This document shows, in pieces, positions 17,355 to 26,314 of a stretch of DNA of 64,000 nt. The position numbers and the translations under genes were made by a program. Position 1 is the stretch's first letter. Each line of letters opens with the position of its first letter. Under the pieces are notes generated by a model. The model had not been told where the DNA came from. It made no database searches and was given only the letters and a program-made list of their open reading frames with translations. The stretch is from positions 62,001 through 126,000 of the forward strand of contig NZ_VZPP01000017.1 in NCBI RefSeq assembly GCF_008801475.1, read 5' to 3'. Source of the DNA: Pseudomonas moorei. Lineage in GTDB: Bacteria > Pseudomonadota > Gammaproteobacteria > Pseudomonadales > Pseudomonadaceae.

Positions 17355-18692
17355 TCACTCAACCGTGGCGGCCTCCATGCGCACCGCGCCACGACGCGTC
17401 TGACCGAATGCCATGACGCAGTTACGGCCGGCGCCCTTGGCGCTGTAGAGCGCCTGGTCCGCGGACTTGAGCACTTCTTCCGGGGTTCGTTGTTCAATGC
17501 GTTCGGCGACGCCGATGCTCACTGTGACAGACACACTCGAAGCATGGGTACCGGAACGACGTTGACGCCCCTGGCTATCATCCTGCGGACGGCTGTCCTG
17601 GTTACGCAGGTGAATGTTGTAGGTGGCGATGGATTCGCGGATGACCTCCAGGTGCGGCATGCACTCTTCGAGCGTCTTGCCGGCAAACACCAGGGCAAAC
17701 TCCTCACCGCCATAGCGATACGCCTTGCCGCCCCCACCGATTTTCGACAGCTTGCTGGCGACCAGTCGCAGCACCTGATCGCCGACGTCGTGACCATGGG
17801 TGTCGTTGAATTTCTTGAAATGATCGACGTCGCTCATGGCCAGCACGTAGTTGCGCCCCAGCCGCTGCATGCGTTCGTTCAAGGCACGACGACCCGGCAG
17901 ACCGGTGAGTTCATCGCGGAATGCCATCTGATAGGCCTCATGCGCAACGGCGGCGGCGATCATCAGCATCACCTGGCTGCACATGATGTTCAGGGTAAAC
18001 GGCAGGATGAATGTCTTCGGCAACATCCAGAACAGCCCGAGCAGGCCCACCAGTTGTGCAGCGTGCAGCGGTCGCGGATTGCGCCAGTACTGATACGCCA
18101 GCAGCAGGAACGAACCGATGAACACCGGATACGACAACTGGATCAGGCTCATCCAGGCACCGTGCAACGCCGGCCAGCGGATCTCCGACAGCCAGATCAG
18201 CAGCGCATGCGGGTAGCTTTGCTCAAGCCCCAACGCGACGCTGCCCACTGCCAACAACACGGCGAAGCGCGCCACCATGTCCTGAAACAGATGCGTACGC
18301 TCCTGCCAGGCGGCGAACACGCCAAACAGCAATGGCAGCAGCAAGCAACACAAGTGGAAGACCACGGCCGCGTCATCGCGCACCTTGCCGTTATCGCGGT
18401 AGTAGTCGGTCTGGGTGTCGAGCAGGAAGTAGGCGATGTACACCGTGACCATCAGAAAAAGCTCACGCTGACGTCGATAAACCGCGCAGTAAGCCCCTCC
18501 GAGCAGCAGCACCAGCGTGGGAAGCACGTTGAACAGCGAGGTGAAGAAGACGTTCAGATCCTTGACGTAAGCCGCCGCAAGCCCCGCCAGCAACAGCAGT
18601 AATGAAGGCAGGAAATGACTGAAGCGTACAGCGGAAGGACGCGGCAAGGGTAAAACTCCGACCGTCAAATCAATAGATGGCAATGTGCCCAC
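17355..18692 (-). CDS. membrane-bound diguanylate cyclase
   Basis: 445-residue protein with about seven hydrophobic segments in residues 25-255 and a C-terminal GGDEF domain that should make cyclic di-GMP from GTP. The domain starts at DELTGLPGRRAL (about 260), has DVDHFKKFNDTHGHDVGD, and an active GGEEF at 328-332. No RxxD inhibitory site precedes GGEEF, so product inhibition may be lost, and a basic Ser/Arg-rich insertion interrupts the domain near residue 370. The listed start is GTG without a clear ribosome site; TTG at 18647 has GGAG eight bases upstream and would give 430 residues. It lies between acyl-CoA dehydrogenase paralogues with no functional link apparent. Confidence 0.87.
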   Translation of the reverse strand: MGTLPSIDLTVGVLPLPRPSAVRFSHFLPSLLLLLAGLAAAYVKDLNVFFTSLFNVLPTLVLLLGGAYCAVYRRQRELFLMVTVYIAYFLLDTQTDYYRDNGKVRDDAAVVFHLCCLLLPLLFGVFAAWQERTHLFQDMVARFAVLLAVGSVALGLEQSYPHALLIWLSEIRWPALHGAWMSLIQLSYPVFIGSFLLLAYQYWRNPRPLHAAQLVGLLGLFWMLPKTFILPFTLNIMCSQVMLMIAAAVAHEAYQMAFRDELTGLPGRRALNERMQRLGRNYVLAMSDVDHFKKFNDTHGHDVGDQVLRLVASKLSKIGGGGKAYRYGGEEFALVFAGKTLEECMPHLEVIRESIATYNIHLRNQDSRPQDDSQGRQRRSGTHASSVSVTVSIGVAERIEQRTPEEVLKSADQALYSAKGAGRNCVMAFGQTRRGAVRMEAATVE

Positions 18693-18743
18693 TACTGTAA
18701 CGGCAGAACCCCCGGATTGCTGAGTGAATTACTGAGGTATTTT

Positions 18744-18788
18744 TAAAAAAAACAGCGTCACTGGCGACGAACGGTCCGCCAGTGACGC
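18744..18788 (-). terminator. terminator of the di-haem peroxidase gene
   Basis: Perfect 12-bp stem GCGTCACTGGCG/CGCCAGTGACGC with a ten-base loop, followed on the minus strand by a run of eight T residues. It lies 15 bp after the peroxidase stop. Confidence 0.9.
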
Positions 18789-18802
18789 AGGGAGAAATAC
18801 GA

Positions 18803-20944
18803 TTACAAGTCGTTGTTGAACGGTTGCAGGGGCCCTTCCAGAGCTGCGCGACCTTCGGCACCGACCGGTTTGAGCAGGATCTCGGCGTCCTGCGCCTGCC
18901 GGGTAGTGATCTTCGGACTGGCCGGTTTTTGACCGACGGAGTTTTCATCACCCTTTGCACCCTGCGGCAGCACCAGCGACGGATGGTCAAACGGTGCCCG
19001 TTCCCACGCGACCCTGGGGTCGGTTAGCCCGACTTCCATGAACTTGACCAGCGCATCCACTTCATCCGGGGTGAGGTTCAACCGGGTCATGTCCGGATCG
19101 AGGTTTGAGCCATTGTGCTGATTGACTGCCGGGTGTTCGAAGCCACTGGTGTTGCTGGCATCCTCCCCACGCCGGTCGCCACCGCGGTTATAGAACTCCA
19201 TGACCTGTTGCAGTGTTGCGCGACTGCCGTTGTGGAAGTATGGCCCGGTCAACGCGATGTTACGCAAGGTCGGCGTCTTGAAGGCGCCATCGACCGCATC
19301 GCGGAAACCGACTTCGGGCTTGAGCGTCGCATCACAGGGGATTGCCGGGCTCATACGCGCTTCGAAGGTGCACACATCGACATCCAGCGGGTCAGGTATC
19401 TGGCCCCCCTTAAGCACGGTGTTGTACTCACGGGTGAAAGATAACGGGTTGCCCCAGGCATCCGAGCCACCGAGCGCCAGGTCTTCCGAGGTTGGACGCA
19501 CCCCGGTGTTGTAGAACCCGTTGTCATAGAGCGTAGTCAGGTTGTCGGCCATGACCATCCGCTCAATACGCTCACGGGGATGGAAGAGCAACCGGCTGCC
19601 GGCGTTGGTCAACTCCGCACCACCATGGCAATTGACGCACTTGCCCTTGCCCAAAAACAGGTTCATGCCCTGGACCTGCTGGTTATTCATGGCCGTGTGA
19701 TCCCCCTGCAAATAGGCATCCAGCGGAGCCTGGTCCGAGATCAGCGTGGACTCGTACATCTGAATCGCCAGGCCGAAGAACAGCGGGAAATTCGCCTCCA
19801 TCTGGGTGTATGGCGCGCCGCCCAGTGAGACTTGCTGGGTGGCGTTCCACAAGCGTGGCTGGAACGCGTTCTTGATCAGTTCACGGTAGGTCGGCCGACG
19901 GGCACCGGACACCGGCCCGAGTACCGAGTCGGTGGACGAGATCCGTTGCTGCTTGAGCATCAAGGTGTCGAGCATGCGCCGGCCGATGTCGGCGAAGGTA
20001 CGCCCACCACAGGACATTTCCACAGGGCTGCCGGGTGGCCCGACTGCTTGCGAGGCGGCCGAAGCATCTTTGAGCGCCAGCTTGACCTTGGTTGCCACGC
20101 CACTGCCATCGCTGGTCACGAAAATCCCGGCGTCAGGGTCGCGATTGCCGAATGGAGAGAAGCCATTGAAGACGTTATTGGCCCGACCATCCCAGAAGTT
20201 GCGCACGTTGAACGCGGCATTGATAACAGTGGGTGCGTTGCGCCCGGTACTGCGACGCACATTGATGCCGCCCACCTGGAAGATGCCGTCCGGTTGCTGG
20301 ATGCATTTGTCGAAACGTGCCTGATGAGGCTTGACGAAGTTGGCGTCGAATACACCCTGGGAACCAATCACATCGTCAGTCGAATAGACAATCGCCGAAT
20401 CGCGATTCAGAGGGTCCGCCAGCACATGGGTCGGAAAGTCGCTTTTCTTCAGCAGGTAGTTCGGGCCGCCCTTGCCTCCGGATTTGGTGGTGTAACTCGG
20501 CACATCACCTGGAATGTCCGAAGCAATGAACGGTTTGTTGAAGATCGACGAGACGTTTGCGTTGGTATTTGCCTGGCCCGGGTTGATCTGGTTGGTGGTG
20601 CGGTGATCGGCACCCGCGTGGAAGTGGCAGGACGCGCACGCGGTGGAACCGTCGCTGCCGATCTCCATATCCCAGAACAGTGCCTTGCCCAGTAGCACTG
20701 CCGCCGAGCGATTGAGCACGTAGTCGGTCATCAGGTCGACTTTACGCCCGCCTTCGGTTCCCGAAGGATCGGGTGGCGTCAGGCCGCGCAGCGACTGCAG
20801 GCTGGGCACATCCGGCACGGTCGGAACGACCTCAATCGGATCTGCAGCCCAAACGTTCATGACGGGTAGGCCAGTGGCGAAAAGCATCATCGCCGTCACA
20901 CGGGCCAGGCAAGGAGTTCGAAAGACCCTCAAGTACTTAACCAT
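18803..20944 (-). CDS. di-haem cytochrome c peroxidase / MauG-family protein
   Basis: 713-residue exported protein with two c-type haem sites, CASCH at 103-107 and CVNCH at 436-440, in the COG1858 bacterial di-haem peroxidase layout (LLGKALFWD before haem 1; TPTLRNIALTGPYFHNGS near the C terminus). A signal peptide ends near residue 34 (MNVWAAD). Classical CcpA is about 340 residues; this long type has roughly 300 extra residues between the haems. Members either reduce peroxide or, like MauG, oxidise protein side chains; which applies is unknown. It is divergent from a secreted protein of unknown function across an AT-rich spacer. RoxA-type rubber oxygenases are a related alternative I could not support. 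Confidence 0.85.
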   Translation of the reverse strand: MVKYLRVFRTPCLARVTAMMLFATGLPVMNVWAADPIEVVPTVPDVPSLQSLRGLTPPDPSGTEGGRKVDLMTDYVLNRSAAVLLGKALFWDMEIGSDGSTACASCHFHAGADHRTTNQINPGQANTNANVSSIFNKPFIASDIPGDVPSYTTKSGGKGGPNYLLKKSDFPTHVLADPLNRDSAIVYSTDDVIGSQGVFDANFVKPHQARFDKCIQQPDGIFQVGGINVRRSTGRNAPTVINAAFNVRNFWDGRANNVFNGFSPFGNRDPDAGIFVTSDGSGVATKVKLALKDASAASQAVGPPGSPVEMSCGGRTFADIGRRMLDTLMLKQQRISSTDSVLGPVSGARRPTYRELIKNAFQPRLWNATQQVSLGGAPYTQMEANFPLFFGLAIQMYESTLISDQAPLDAYLQGDHTAMNNQQVQGMNLFLGKGKCVNCHGGAELTNAGSRLLFHPRERIERMVMADNLTTLYDNGFYNTGVRPTSEDLALGGSDAWGNPLSFTREYNTVLKGGQIPDPLDVDVCTFEARMSPAIPCDATLKPEVGFRDAVDGAFKTPTLRNIALTGPYFHNGSRATLQQVMEFYNRGGDRRGEDASNTSGFEHPAVNQHNGSNLDPDMTRLNLTPDEVDALVKFMEVGLTDPRVAWERAPFDHPSLVLPQGAKGDENSVGQKPASPKITTRQAQDAEILLKPVGAEGRAALEGPLQPFNNDL

Positions 20945-22075
20945 GATGACATTCTCGATTCAGCACGGAGTAGCCGGGCTCCGTGATTGTCCTGTTGCGA
21001 GAGGAACTAATCGCCATGAATCCTGCTGCTCGCACCCACGGCCAAACCAATGCAAAAGTTGGCAAGACACGGCAAGACGTAACAGGCAAAGTACTCTCTT
21101 GGCTCAGGCTTAATTAAAACATTACTCCGTCGCACCTCCGAGGGCGCTTAACCCAACTGTAGCTGTAACAAAAGATTTCAACAAAAAACAAAAAATATTT
21201 TTTACTTACCCTCCTCGGGTAGCAATTGCCAAAAAGACACCACAACACCCGTAACTCCCTACAGCAATGAATACCGGTGGAATTCCCCCCCATTACTGGG
21301 TGTTATTCCCCAACAGTCGGTCCCCGGCAACCAGCGACACTTTCAATAGCCCAGCGTTTACTGGAGAAAATCAGGCTTTCCACGCTTTTTTGGCAAACTG
21401 GCAGAGTAATTGCTAATTCGTACAGCATAGGGAAATCGTGTATTTACTACAGCGATTATCAAAAAGACACGTTATAGGGAGGAATATTTTTAATTACCAC
21501 TGTTCCATTTGTGCGCACGTTGCACCGCGTGAGCTATGGCATTTATTTAATATCAAACCAAAACTTCATAACTAACACCCTCAATACTTTTTCTTGCAAC
21601 ATCATTCCGCCCGGAATAGATATAGACAACTTTTCTCATTTAGTACTTATGATCAAATCCACCCATCGAGCACTCACACTTTCCTTCGCACACTCCCGAA
21701 CTTGGGTATATATCCCCCCCTATATTGGTGAATATTAATTCGGTAGCTTCGTGCGCGATACCATCCCTGGCCGCGCGGCCCGCATTCTGAATGCGCCGGC
21801 GGCTATTTGTGTCTAATTGTTTCAGAACAGGCACAACAACTGCTTTGTACGCCTCAGGCTCAAGGAAATGTCTCTCGCTATTGCGCCCGTAACCGGCCGA
21901 CGCAACGCAGGTGAAAGCATCCGAACGGCAAGTGTCGACCGTACACAGGCACTCAATCCGCTGGATCGAGCCCAATTTCACGGCTTTGCGTTTTTCTTGC
22001 GCAGGATTCAGCGCATCAGCAGATCTGCGATGTCGATTGGCCGGCAATTGGTCCTGCAAGATTCTGGAGTGAGCC
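20945..22075. other. AT-rich 1.1-kb divergent spacer
   Basis: No convincing gene. Composition drops sharply from about 21,110 to 21,750, with many A/T runs, unlike all neighbouring DNA. It holds a near-consensus sigma-54 promoter at 21,399 and three 13-bp motifs of the form GGT-N3-A(T/A)TCCCC at 21,276, 21,299 and 21,705. The stretch 21,760-22,075 is GC-rich and contains overlapping open frames on both strands that lack ribosome sites. Confidence 0.6.
21399..21414 (+). promoter_or_regulatory. candidate sigma-54 promoter
   Basis: TGGCAG, five bases, TTGCT matches the -24/-12 consensus TGGCAC-N5-TTGCW at all but one position, with the exact GG to GC spacing. It points towards the secreted-protein gene, but that start is 660 bp away, so either the leader is very long or a transcript of unknown purpose begins here. 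Confidence 0.5.
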
Positions 22076-23857
22076 ATGAGCTTATCTTTGTACGAAAAAA
22101 CGCTCGCCATACCGCTGCTATCTCACAAACGATTCAACGGCATCTTCAGTCGCCATGCCCTGCTTGCCAGTGCCGTCGCTGTCGCGCTGACCATTGCTGG
22201 TGGTGGAGATGCATTTGCCAAAAACGGTGCTGGCGGTGGCGGTGGCGGTGGTGGCGGGACTGCCAAGCCCCCGGGGGTGCCCTCGCCGTTCTCGACACCC
22301 ACACTGCCTGACCCGGTTTTTACAAACCCGACTGCGATTAACGGGTTTGACGTTACCGGCTTTATCCAGAACATGACGCTGGACACCACCAATGCGAATT
22401 GCCCCAATACCAGCGACCCGGGCCGCTTTGGGGGGACCGTCCAGTTGAACGGCGTCACGATTATTGTCCCTTGCAACACCATCATACAGATGCCGGCCAA
22501 CACCCTGACCTGGGCCGACTTCGTCAGGGGTGGAACCCTGGCGCTCGGAAAATCAGCGGCGGCCTACCCCTCGTTCGAGATTCATGTGGTAGGCAATAGC
22601 GTGTCCAACAAGCAGATTGCCGGGCTGATCTTTGTCTCCCAGCAATCAGTCAACGCGGGGAGCGGTTTCATCACCCGGATCGACTACACCAACGGCAACC
22701 TCGAAGTTGACAGCGGGAACCCGACACAACCCACGATTATTCAGATCAACGATCCGAACGGACGTTTTGGCCGTGCCCAAAGCCCCGACCCACGCTTCTC
22801 CGTCGATGATGCCAACCCGACCATCCATGCCGCCACCGGCTACCCCATGTGCGTGCCACGCACGATTTCCGGGGACGATGCACTCTGCCCACAGAAAAAC
22901 CGGCCAAAAGTGGTCACCCCGACCACGACCAACAACTGCCGCAATTTCAGCCAGGCAGGTGTCACGCTTCCGGCCAGTGGGGAACTCTCGGGGCCAGCAG
23001 TGGGGCAGGTCTATTGCAGCCAGTACGTCATGAAGAGATTCAGCGATGCTACACGCACGTCGACGGACCCCGACCCGACACAACAGGCACCCTTCGAAGT
23101 CGGCGACTTCATCAGTTGGTCCGGTACCCTGTTCAAGTCAGCAACAACGGGCGCCCCGGACTTCATCTCTGCGCACACGATCGAGGCGAATGTCGGGATC
23201 TACACTCAGCCTGGTTCACAGCCCAGCTACATGGCTATCGGGGAATTTGGCATCGGTACGGCCGACCCGGCCGCAACGGCCATCAGCGGAGTGGCCCAGG
23301 AGACGCAGGACCGGATTTTCCTTGAAGCCTCGACCACCGACATCAAGACCCCGGTCGACATCTATCTGATAGATGTCAATCCATCGACAGGTGTGCAAAC
23401 CAATCGCTGGATTACACCCTATGAGATGACGGGTGAATGCAACCCTGCGCTGGGCCTTGCGGCCAGTTGCCTGGGAGCCTCGGGTGGTATTACCACACAG
23501 AACACGGGCCCTCAGCCACAACGCGCCAGATTACGTGCGACCAAAGCGCCCGCCGGGCTTCTTAGCCAGCCGACACGAACCTTGCGTGTCTTGGCGCGGT
23601 CACTTTGCGTTCCACAGCAGAGCCTGTCCCAGACCGCCGTGGACAGTTGCATCCAGAATGCGGCCAGGTCAACTGTCGCCAATGGACTGACTGCCGGACA
23701 GTATGTGGCGCCGGTGTTTGAGTTCATCTTTCCGGAAGGCGTCAAGCCTGGCGATCCAGTGGTACCTAACGACTTCTGGCACCTGCCATTCATACGTAAC
23801 GGCGAAGGCATGAGCACCCCGACGGGTGTAGGCCCCCTGGATCCGACGCCCTGGTGA
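22076..23857 (+). CDS. secreted protein of unknown function, Gly-rich linker
   Basis: 593 residues. A long basic N terminus is followed by a hydrophobic core (HALLASAVAVALTIAGGG) and a likely signal-peptidase site after DAFA, then a pure glycine run, a Pro-rich spacer and a large body. The mature part has about ten cysteines (for example NCPNT, VPCNT, NNCRNF, VYCSQY, ECNPALG, ASCLG) that could form disulfides outside the cytoplasm, and repeated beta-type segments such as FEVGDFISWSGTL and SAHTIEANVGIYTQPG. I recognise no enzyme motif. GGAG seven bases before the ATG supports the start. It is divergent from the di-haem peroxidase, suggesting a shared function, and ends at a strong terminator. 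Confidence 0.8.
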   Translation: MSLSLYEKTLAIPLLSHKRFNGIFSRHALLASAVAVALTIAGGGDAFAKNGAGGGGGGGGGTAKPPGVPSPFSTPTLPDPVFTNPTAINGFDVTGFIQNMTLDTTNANCPNTSDPGRFGGTVQLNGVTIIVPCNTIIQMPANTLTWADFVRGGTLALGKSAAAYPSFEIHVVGNSVSNKQIAGLIFVSQQSVNAGSGFITRIDYTNGNLEVDSGNPTQPTIIQINDPNGRFGRAQSPDPRFSVDDANPTIHAATGYPMCVPRTISGDDALCPQKNRPKVVTPTTTNNCRNFSQAGVTLPASGELSGPAVGQVYCSQYVMKRFSDATRTSTDPDPTQQAPFEVGDFISWSGTLFKSATTGAPDFISAHTIEANVGIYTQPGSQPSYMAIGEFGIGTADPAATAISGVAQETQDRIFLEASTTDIKTPVDIYLIDVNPSTGVQTNRWITPYEMTGECNPALGLAASCLGASGGITTQNTGPQPQRARLRATKAPAGLLSQPTRTLRVLARSLCVPQQSLSQTAVDSCIQNAARSTVANGLTAGQYVAPVFEFIFPEGVKPGDPVVPNDFWHLPFIRNGEGMSTPTGVGPLDPTPW

Positions 23858-23876
23858 TCAAGGCCTGACCACCGCG

Positions 23877-23917
23877 CAAAAAAAAACGCCGCTCCGGGAG
23901 GAAGCGGCGTTTTTTTG
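23877..23917. terminator. bidirectional terminator
   Basis: Stem ACGCCGCT/AGCGGCGT with a nine-base loop, flanked by a long A run on the left and seven T residues on the right. It serves both the secreted-protein gene and the convergent acyl-CoA dehydrogenase paralogue 3. Confidence 0.9.
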
Positions 23918-23934
23918 AAGTACTGCGTTAAGAC

Positions 23935-25740
23935 TTAGTAACCCAGCGCGAAGTCTTCTTCTTTCATGTCCATCAGGTTATTGGCGCCCGACAGCATGGT
24001 TGCCACGTGAGTGCGGGTACGCGGCAGGATGCGCTGGAAGTAGAAACGCGCAGTCTGCAGCTTGGCGGTGTAGAACGCCTCTTCGGTGGTGCCTGCAGCC
24101 AGTTTTTCGGCAGCCAGACGCGCCATGTCAGCCCAGAAGTAGGCCAGGCAGGCGTAACCGGAGTACATCAAGTAGTCCACGGAGGCGGCGCCGACTTCTT
24201 CGCGATCCTTCATGGCGGCCATACCGACCTTCATGGTTAGCTCACCCCATTCCTTGTTCAGTGCAGCCAGCGGTGCGACGAATTCCTTGACGGCTTCGTT
24301 GCCTTCGTTGTTCTGGCAGAACTTGTGGACGATCTTGGTGAAGCCTTTCAGGGCCTCGCCTTGAGTCATCAGCACTTTACGGCCCAGCAGGTCGAGTGCC
24401 TGGATACCGGTGGTGCCTTCGTACAGCATCGAAATGCGGCTGTCGCGAACGTTCTGCTCCATGCCCCACTCGGCGATGAAGCCGTGGCCGCCATAGATTT
24501 GCACACCGTGGTTGGCCGATTCGAAACCAACTTCGGTCATGAAGGCTTTGGCGATTGGCGTCATGAACGCCAGCAGAGCGTCGGCTTTCTTCTTCTCTTC
24601 TTCATCTACGCCGTACTTGACGATGTCGACTTGCTTGGCGGTGAAGTAAACCATCGCACGGTTGCCTTCGGCGAAGGCCTTCATGGTCAACAGCATGCGA
24701 CGTACATCAGGGTGCACGATGATCGGGTCAGCGGCTTTGTCCGGCGCTTTCGGGCCAGTCAGCGAGCGCATTTGCAGGCGATCGCGAGCGTATTTCAGGC
24801 CGCCCTGGAAGCCGATTTCGGCGTGGGCCAGACCTTGCAGCGCGGTCCCCAGACGTGCGGTGTTCATGAAGGTGAACATGCAGTTCAGGCCTTTGTTCGC
24901 CGGGCCGATCAGGAAACCGGTGGCCGCGTCGAAGTTCATCACGCAAGTGGCGTTGCCGTGGATGCCCATCTTGTGTTCCAGGGAACCACAGGACACCGCG
25001 TTACGCGCACCGATCGAACCGTCTTCGTTCGGCAGGAATTTCGGCACGATGAACAGCGAGATGCCTTTGGTGCCGGCCGGTGCATCCGGCAGGCGGGCCA
25101 GCACGATGTGGACGATGTTATCGGCCATGTCGTGTTCACCGGCCGAGATGAAGATCTTGGTGCCTGACACTTTGTAGGTACCGTCGGCCTGAGGCTCGGC
25201 CTTGGTGCGCAGCATGCCCAGGTCGGTGCCGCAGTGCGGTTCGGTCAGGCACATGGTGCCGGTCCATTCGCCGGACACCAGCTTGGTCAGGTAGGCGTGT
25301 TGTTGCTCTGGAGTGCCGTGCTCGGAAATGGTGTTCATCGCGCCATGGGACAGGCCTGGGTACATGCCCCACGACCAGTTGGCTTCGCCGACCATTTCGC
25401 TCACCGCCAGACCCAGGGACTCCGGCAGGCCCTGGCCACCGTGTTCCACGTCGTGGGCCAGGCTTGGCCAGCCGCCTTCGACGAATTGCTTGTAGGCTTC
25501 TTTGAAACCGGTCGGGGTCTTAACGCCGGACTCGCTCCAGGTGCAGCCTTCGATGTCACCCACGCGGTTCAGCGGAGCCAGCACCTGCTCACAAAACTTG
25601 GCGCCTTCTTCGAGAATGGCGTCAACCATATCCGGAGTTGCGTCTGCGCAAGCCGGAAGGCTCTGATAGTGCGCTTCGTAGCCGAGCAGTTCGTCACGAA
25701 CGAAGCGAATATCACGCAAGGGGGCCTTGTAGTCAGGCAT
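23935..25740 (-). CDS. acyl-CoA dehydrogenase, large FadE type (paralogue 3)
   Basis: 601-residue acyl-CoA dehydrogenase starting MPDYKAPLRDIRFVRDELLG, with MCLTEPHCGTDLG, SGTKIFISAGEHDMADN and the catalytic glutamate in LYEGTTGIQALDL, plus the C-terminal extension of the 600-residue class. By gene order next to the 98-residue protein and bioD it matches, from memory, P. aeruginosa PA0506 (FadE1, long-chain acyl-CoA). Unlike the other two copies it is preceded by tandem PsrA-type palindromes at 25,801-25,828, so it is likely the copy induced by long-chain fatty acids. Confidence 0.92.
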   Translation of the reverse strand: MPDYKAPLRDIRFVRDELLGYEAHYQSLPACADATPDMVDAILEEGAKFCEQVLAPLNRVGDIEGCTWSESGVKTPTGFKEAYKQFVEGGWPSLAHDVEHGGQGLPESLGLAVSEMVGEANWSWGMYPGLSHGAMNTISEHGTPEQQHAYLTKLVSGEWTGTMCLTEPHCGTDLGMLRTKAEPQADGTYKVSGTKIFISAGEHDMADNIVHIVLARLPDAPAGTKGISLFIVPKFLPNEDGSIGARNAVSCGSLEHKMGIHGNATCVMNFDAATGFLIGPANKGLNCMFTFMNTARLGTALQGLAHAEIGFQGGLKYARDRLQMRSLTGPKAPDKAADPIIVHPDVRRMLLTMKAFAEGNRAMVYFTAKQVDIVKYGVDEEEKKKADALLAFMTPIAKAFMTEVGFESANHGVQIYGGHGFIAEWGMEQNVRDSRISMLYEGTTGIQALDLLGRKVLMTQGEALKGFTKIVHKFCQNNEGNEAVKEFVAPLAALNKEWGELTMKVGMAAMKDREEVGAASVDYLMYSGYACLAYFWADMARLAAEKLAAGTTEEAFYTAKLQTARFYFQRILPRTRTHVATMLSGANNLMDMKEEDFALGY

Positions 25741-25800
25741 AGCGATAAACCTCTGCTGATGTAACCGGGAATGAGCGACCGTGTCGATTTGCTGCGACGG

Positions 25801-25828
25801 TCAAACAGTTGTTTGAAACATACGTTTA
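25801..25828. promoter_or_regulatory. tandem PsrA-type operator upstream of fadE paralogue 3
   Basis: TCAAACAGTTGTTTGA (25,801-25,816) fits the published PsrA pattern (C/G)AAAC-N2-4-GTTT(G/C) exactly. A second copy, GAAACATACGTTTA, follows immediately and differs only in the last base. PsrA is the TetR-family fatty-acid sensor of Pseudomonas that represses beta-oxidation genes. Confidence 0.7.
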
Positions 25829-25965
25829 CGCCGAAATCTTGTCAAGCGTCGATCTTTTGCCGTTGGTCATCACTTCACGGGTATGCAAGACGCAGCCGTG
25901 CGCAACGCCGTTGACCGAACAACGCGCCGTATCGAAAGATTATTTTTGGGGAGAAGGACTTACGC

Positions 25966-25994
25966 AGAAAAACGCCGCGAATGTTCGCGGCGTT
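25966..25994 (-). terminator. terminator of the 98-residue protein gene
   Basis: Perfect 10-bp stem AACGCCGCGA/TCGCGGCGTT with ATGT loop, followed by TTTCT on the minus strand, 23 bp after the stop. Confidence 0.85.
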
Positions 25995-26017
25995 CCGGGG
26001 GCCGATTCAGCGGGGAA

Positions 26018-26314
26018 TCAGGCGAACGTATCGATCAGCGTACCGAGCATTTCATCGGATGCCTTGGCGACTTTCGCCCCAAGCTCCACCTGAAATTTGC
26101 CTTGGGACATGTCGACAACATTGCTGGCCAGGTCCGATTGCTGACTGCGATCAACCGACAGCAAGCGATCGACTTGCGCTTCGGAGGACTGACTCGTCAC
26201 CGAACGCTCGATCGTCGTGTTGGCGATCTGGCCGGCGGCTTGATCGACACGGTTCTGCCCTGCCTGAATAGTGCTCAGACCGGCGTAAAAAGCGGTGCTT
26301 CCTGAGATTTCCAT
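26018..26314 (-). CDS. small protein resembling flagellar rod/hook terminal helices
   Basis: 98 residues. The N terminus (AFYAGLSTIQAGQNRVDQAA, then GQIANTT) has the pattern of the N-terminal helix of FlgB/FlgC/FlgE-type axial proteins (alternating hydrophobics, then an IANxxT box). The C terminus (SNVVDMSQGKFQVELGAKVA, then KASDEMLGTLID) matches the VDLxxEMVxMxxAQRAYxANAKVIKTADEMLGTLL-type helix of the same proteins, with no domain between. It sits between bioD and fadE, far from any flagellar gene, a position that I recall being conserved in Pseudomonas (PA0505). Function unknown; a truncated axial-protein relative or coiled-coil adaptor are possibilities. Confidence 0.78.
   Translation of the reverse strand: MEISGSTAFYAGLSTIQAGQNRVDQAAGQIANTTIERSVTSQSSEAQVDRLLSVDRSQQSDLASNVVDMSQGKFQVELGAKVAKASDEMLGTLIDTFA

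Noticed and set aside
17289..18602. 437-codon plus-strand frame opposite the diguanylate cyclase
   Set aside because: Gln/His-rich shadow of the GGDEF protein with no start signal.
18803..20944. RoxA-type rubber oxygenase
   Set aside because: The haem motifs (CASCH then CVNCH), spacing and lack of a convincing RoxA-specific segment fit the general long di-haem peroxidase group better.
21640..22110. 156-codon minus-strand frame in the AT-rich spacer
   Set aside because: It overlaps the start of the secreted-protein gene, has no ribosome site and spans a sharp composition change; no motif.
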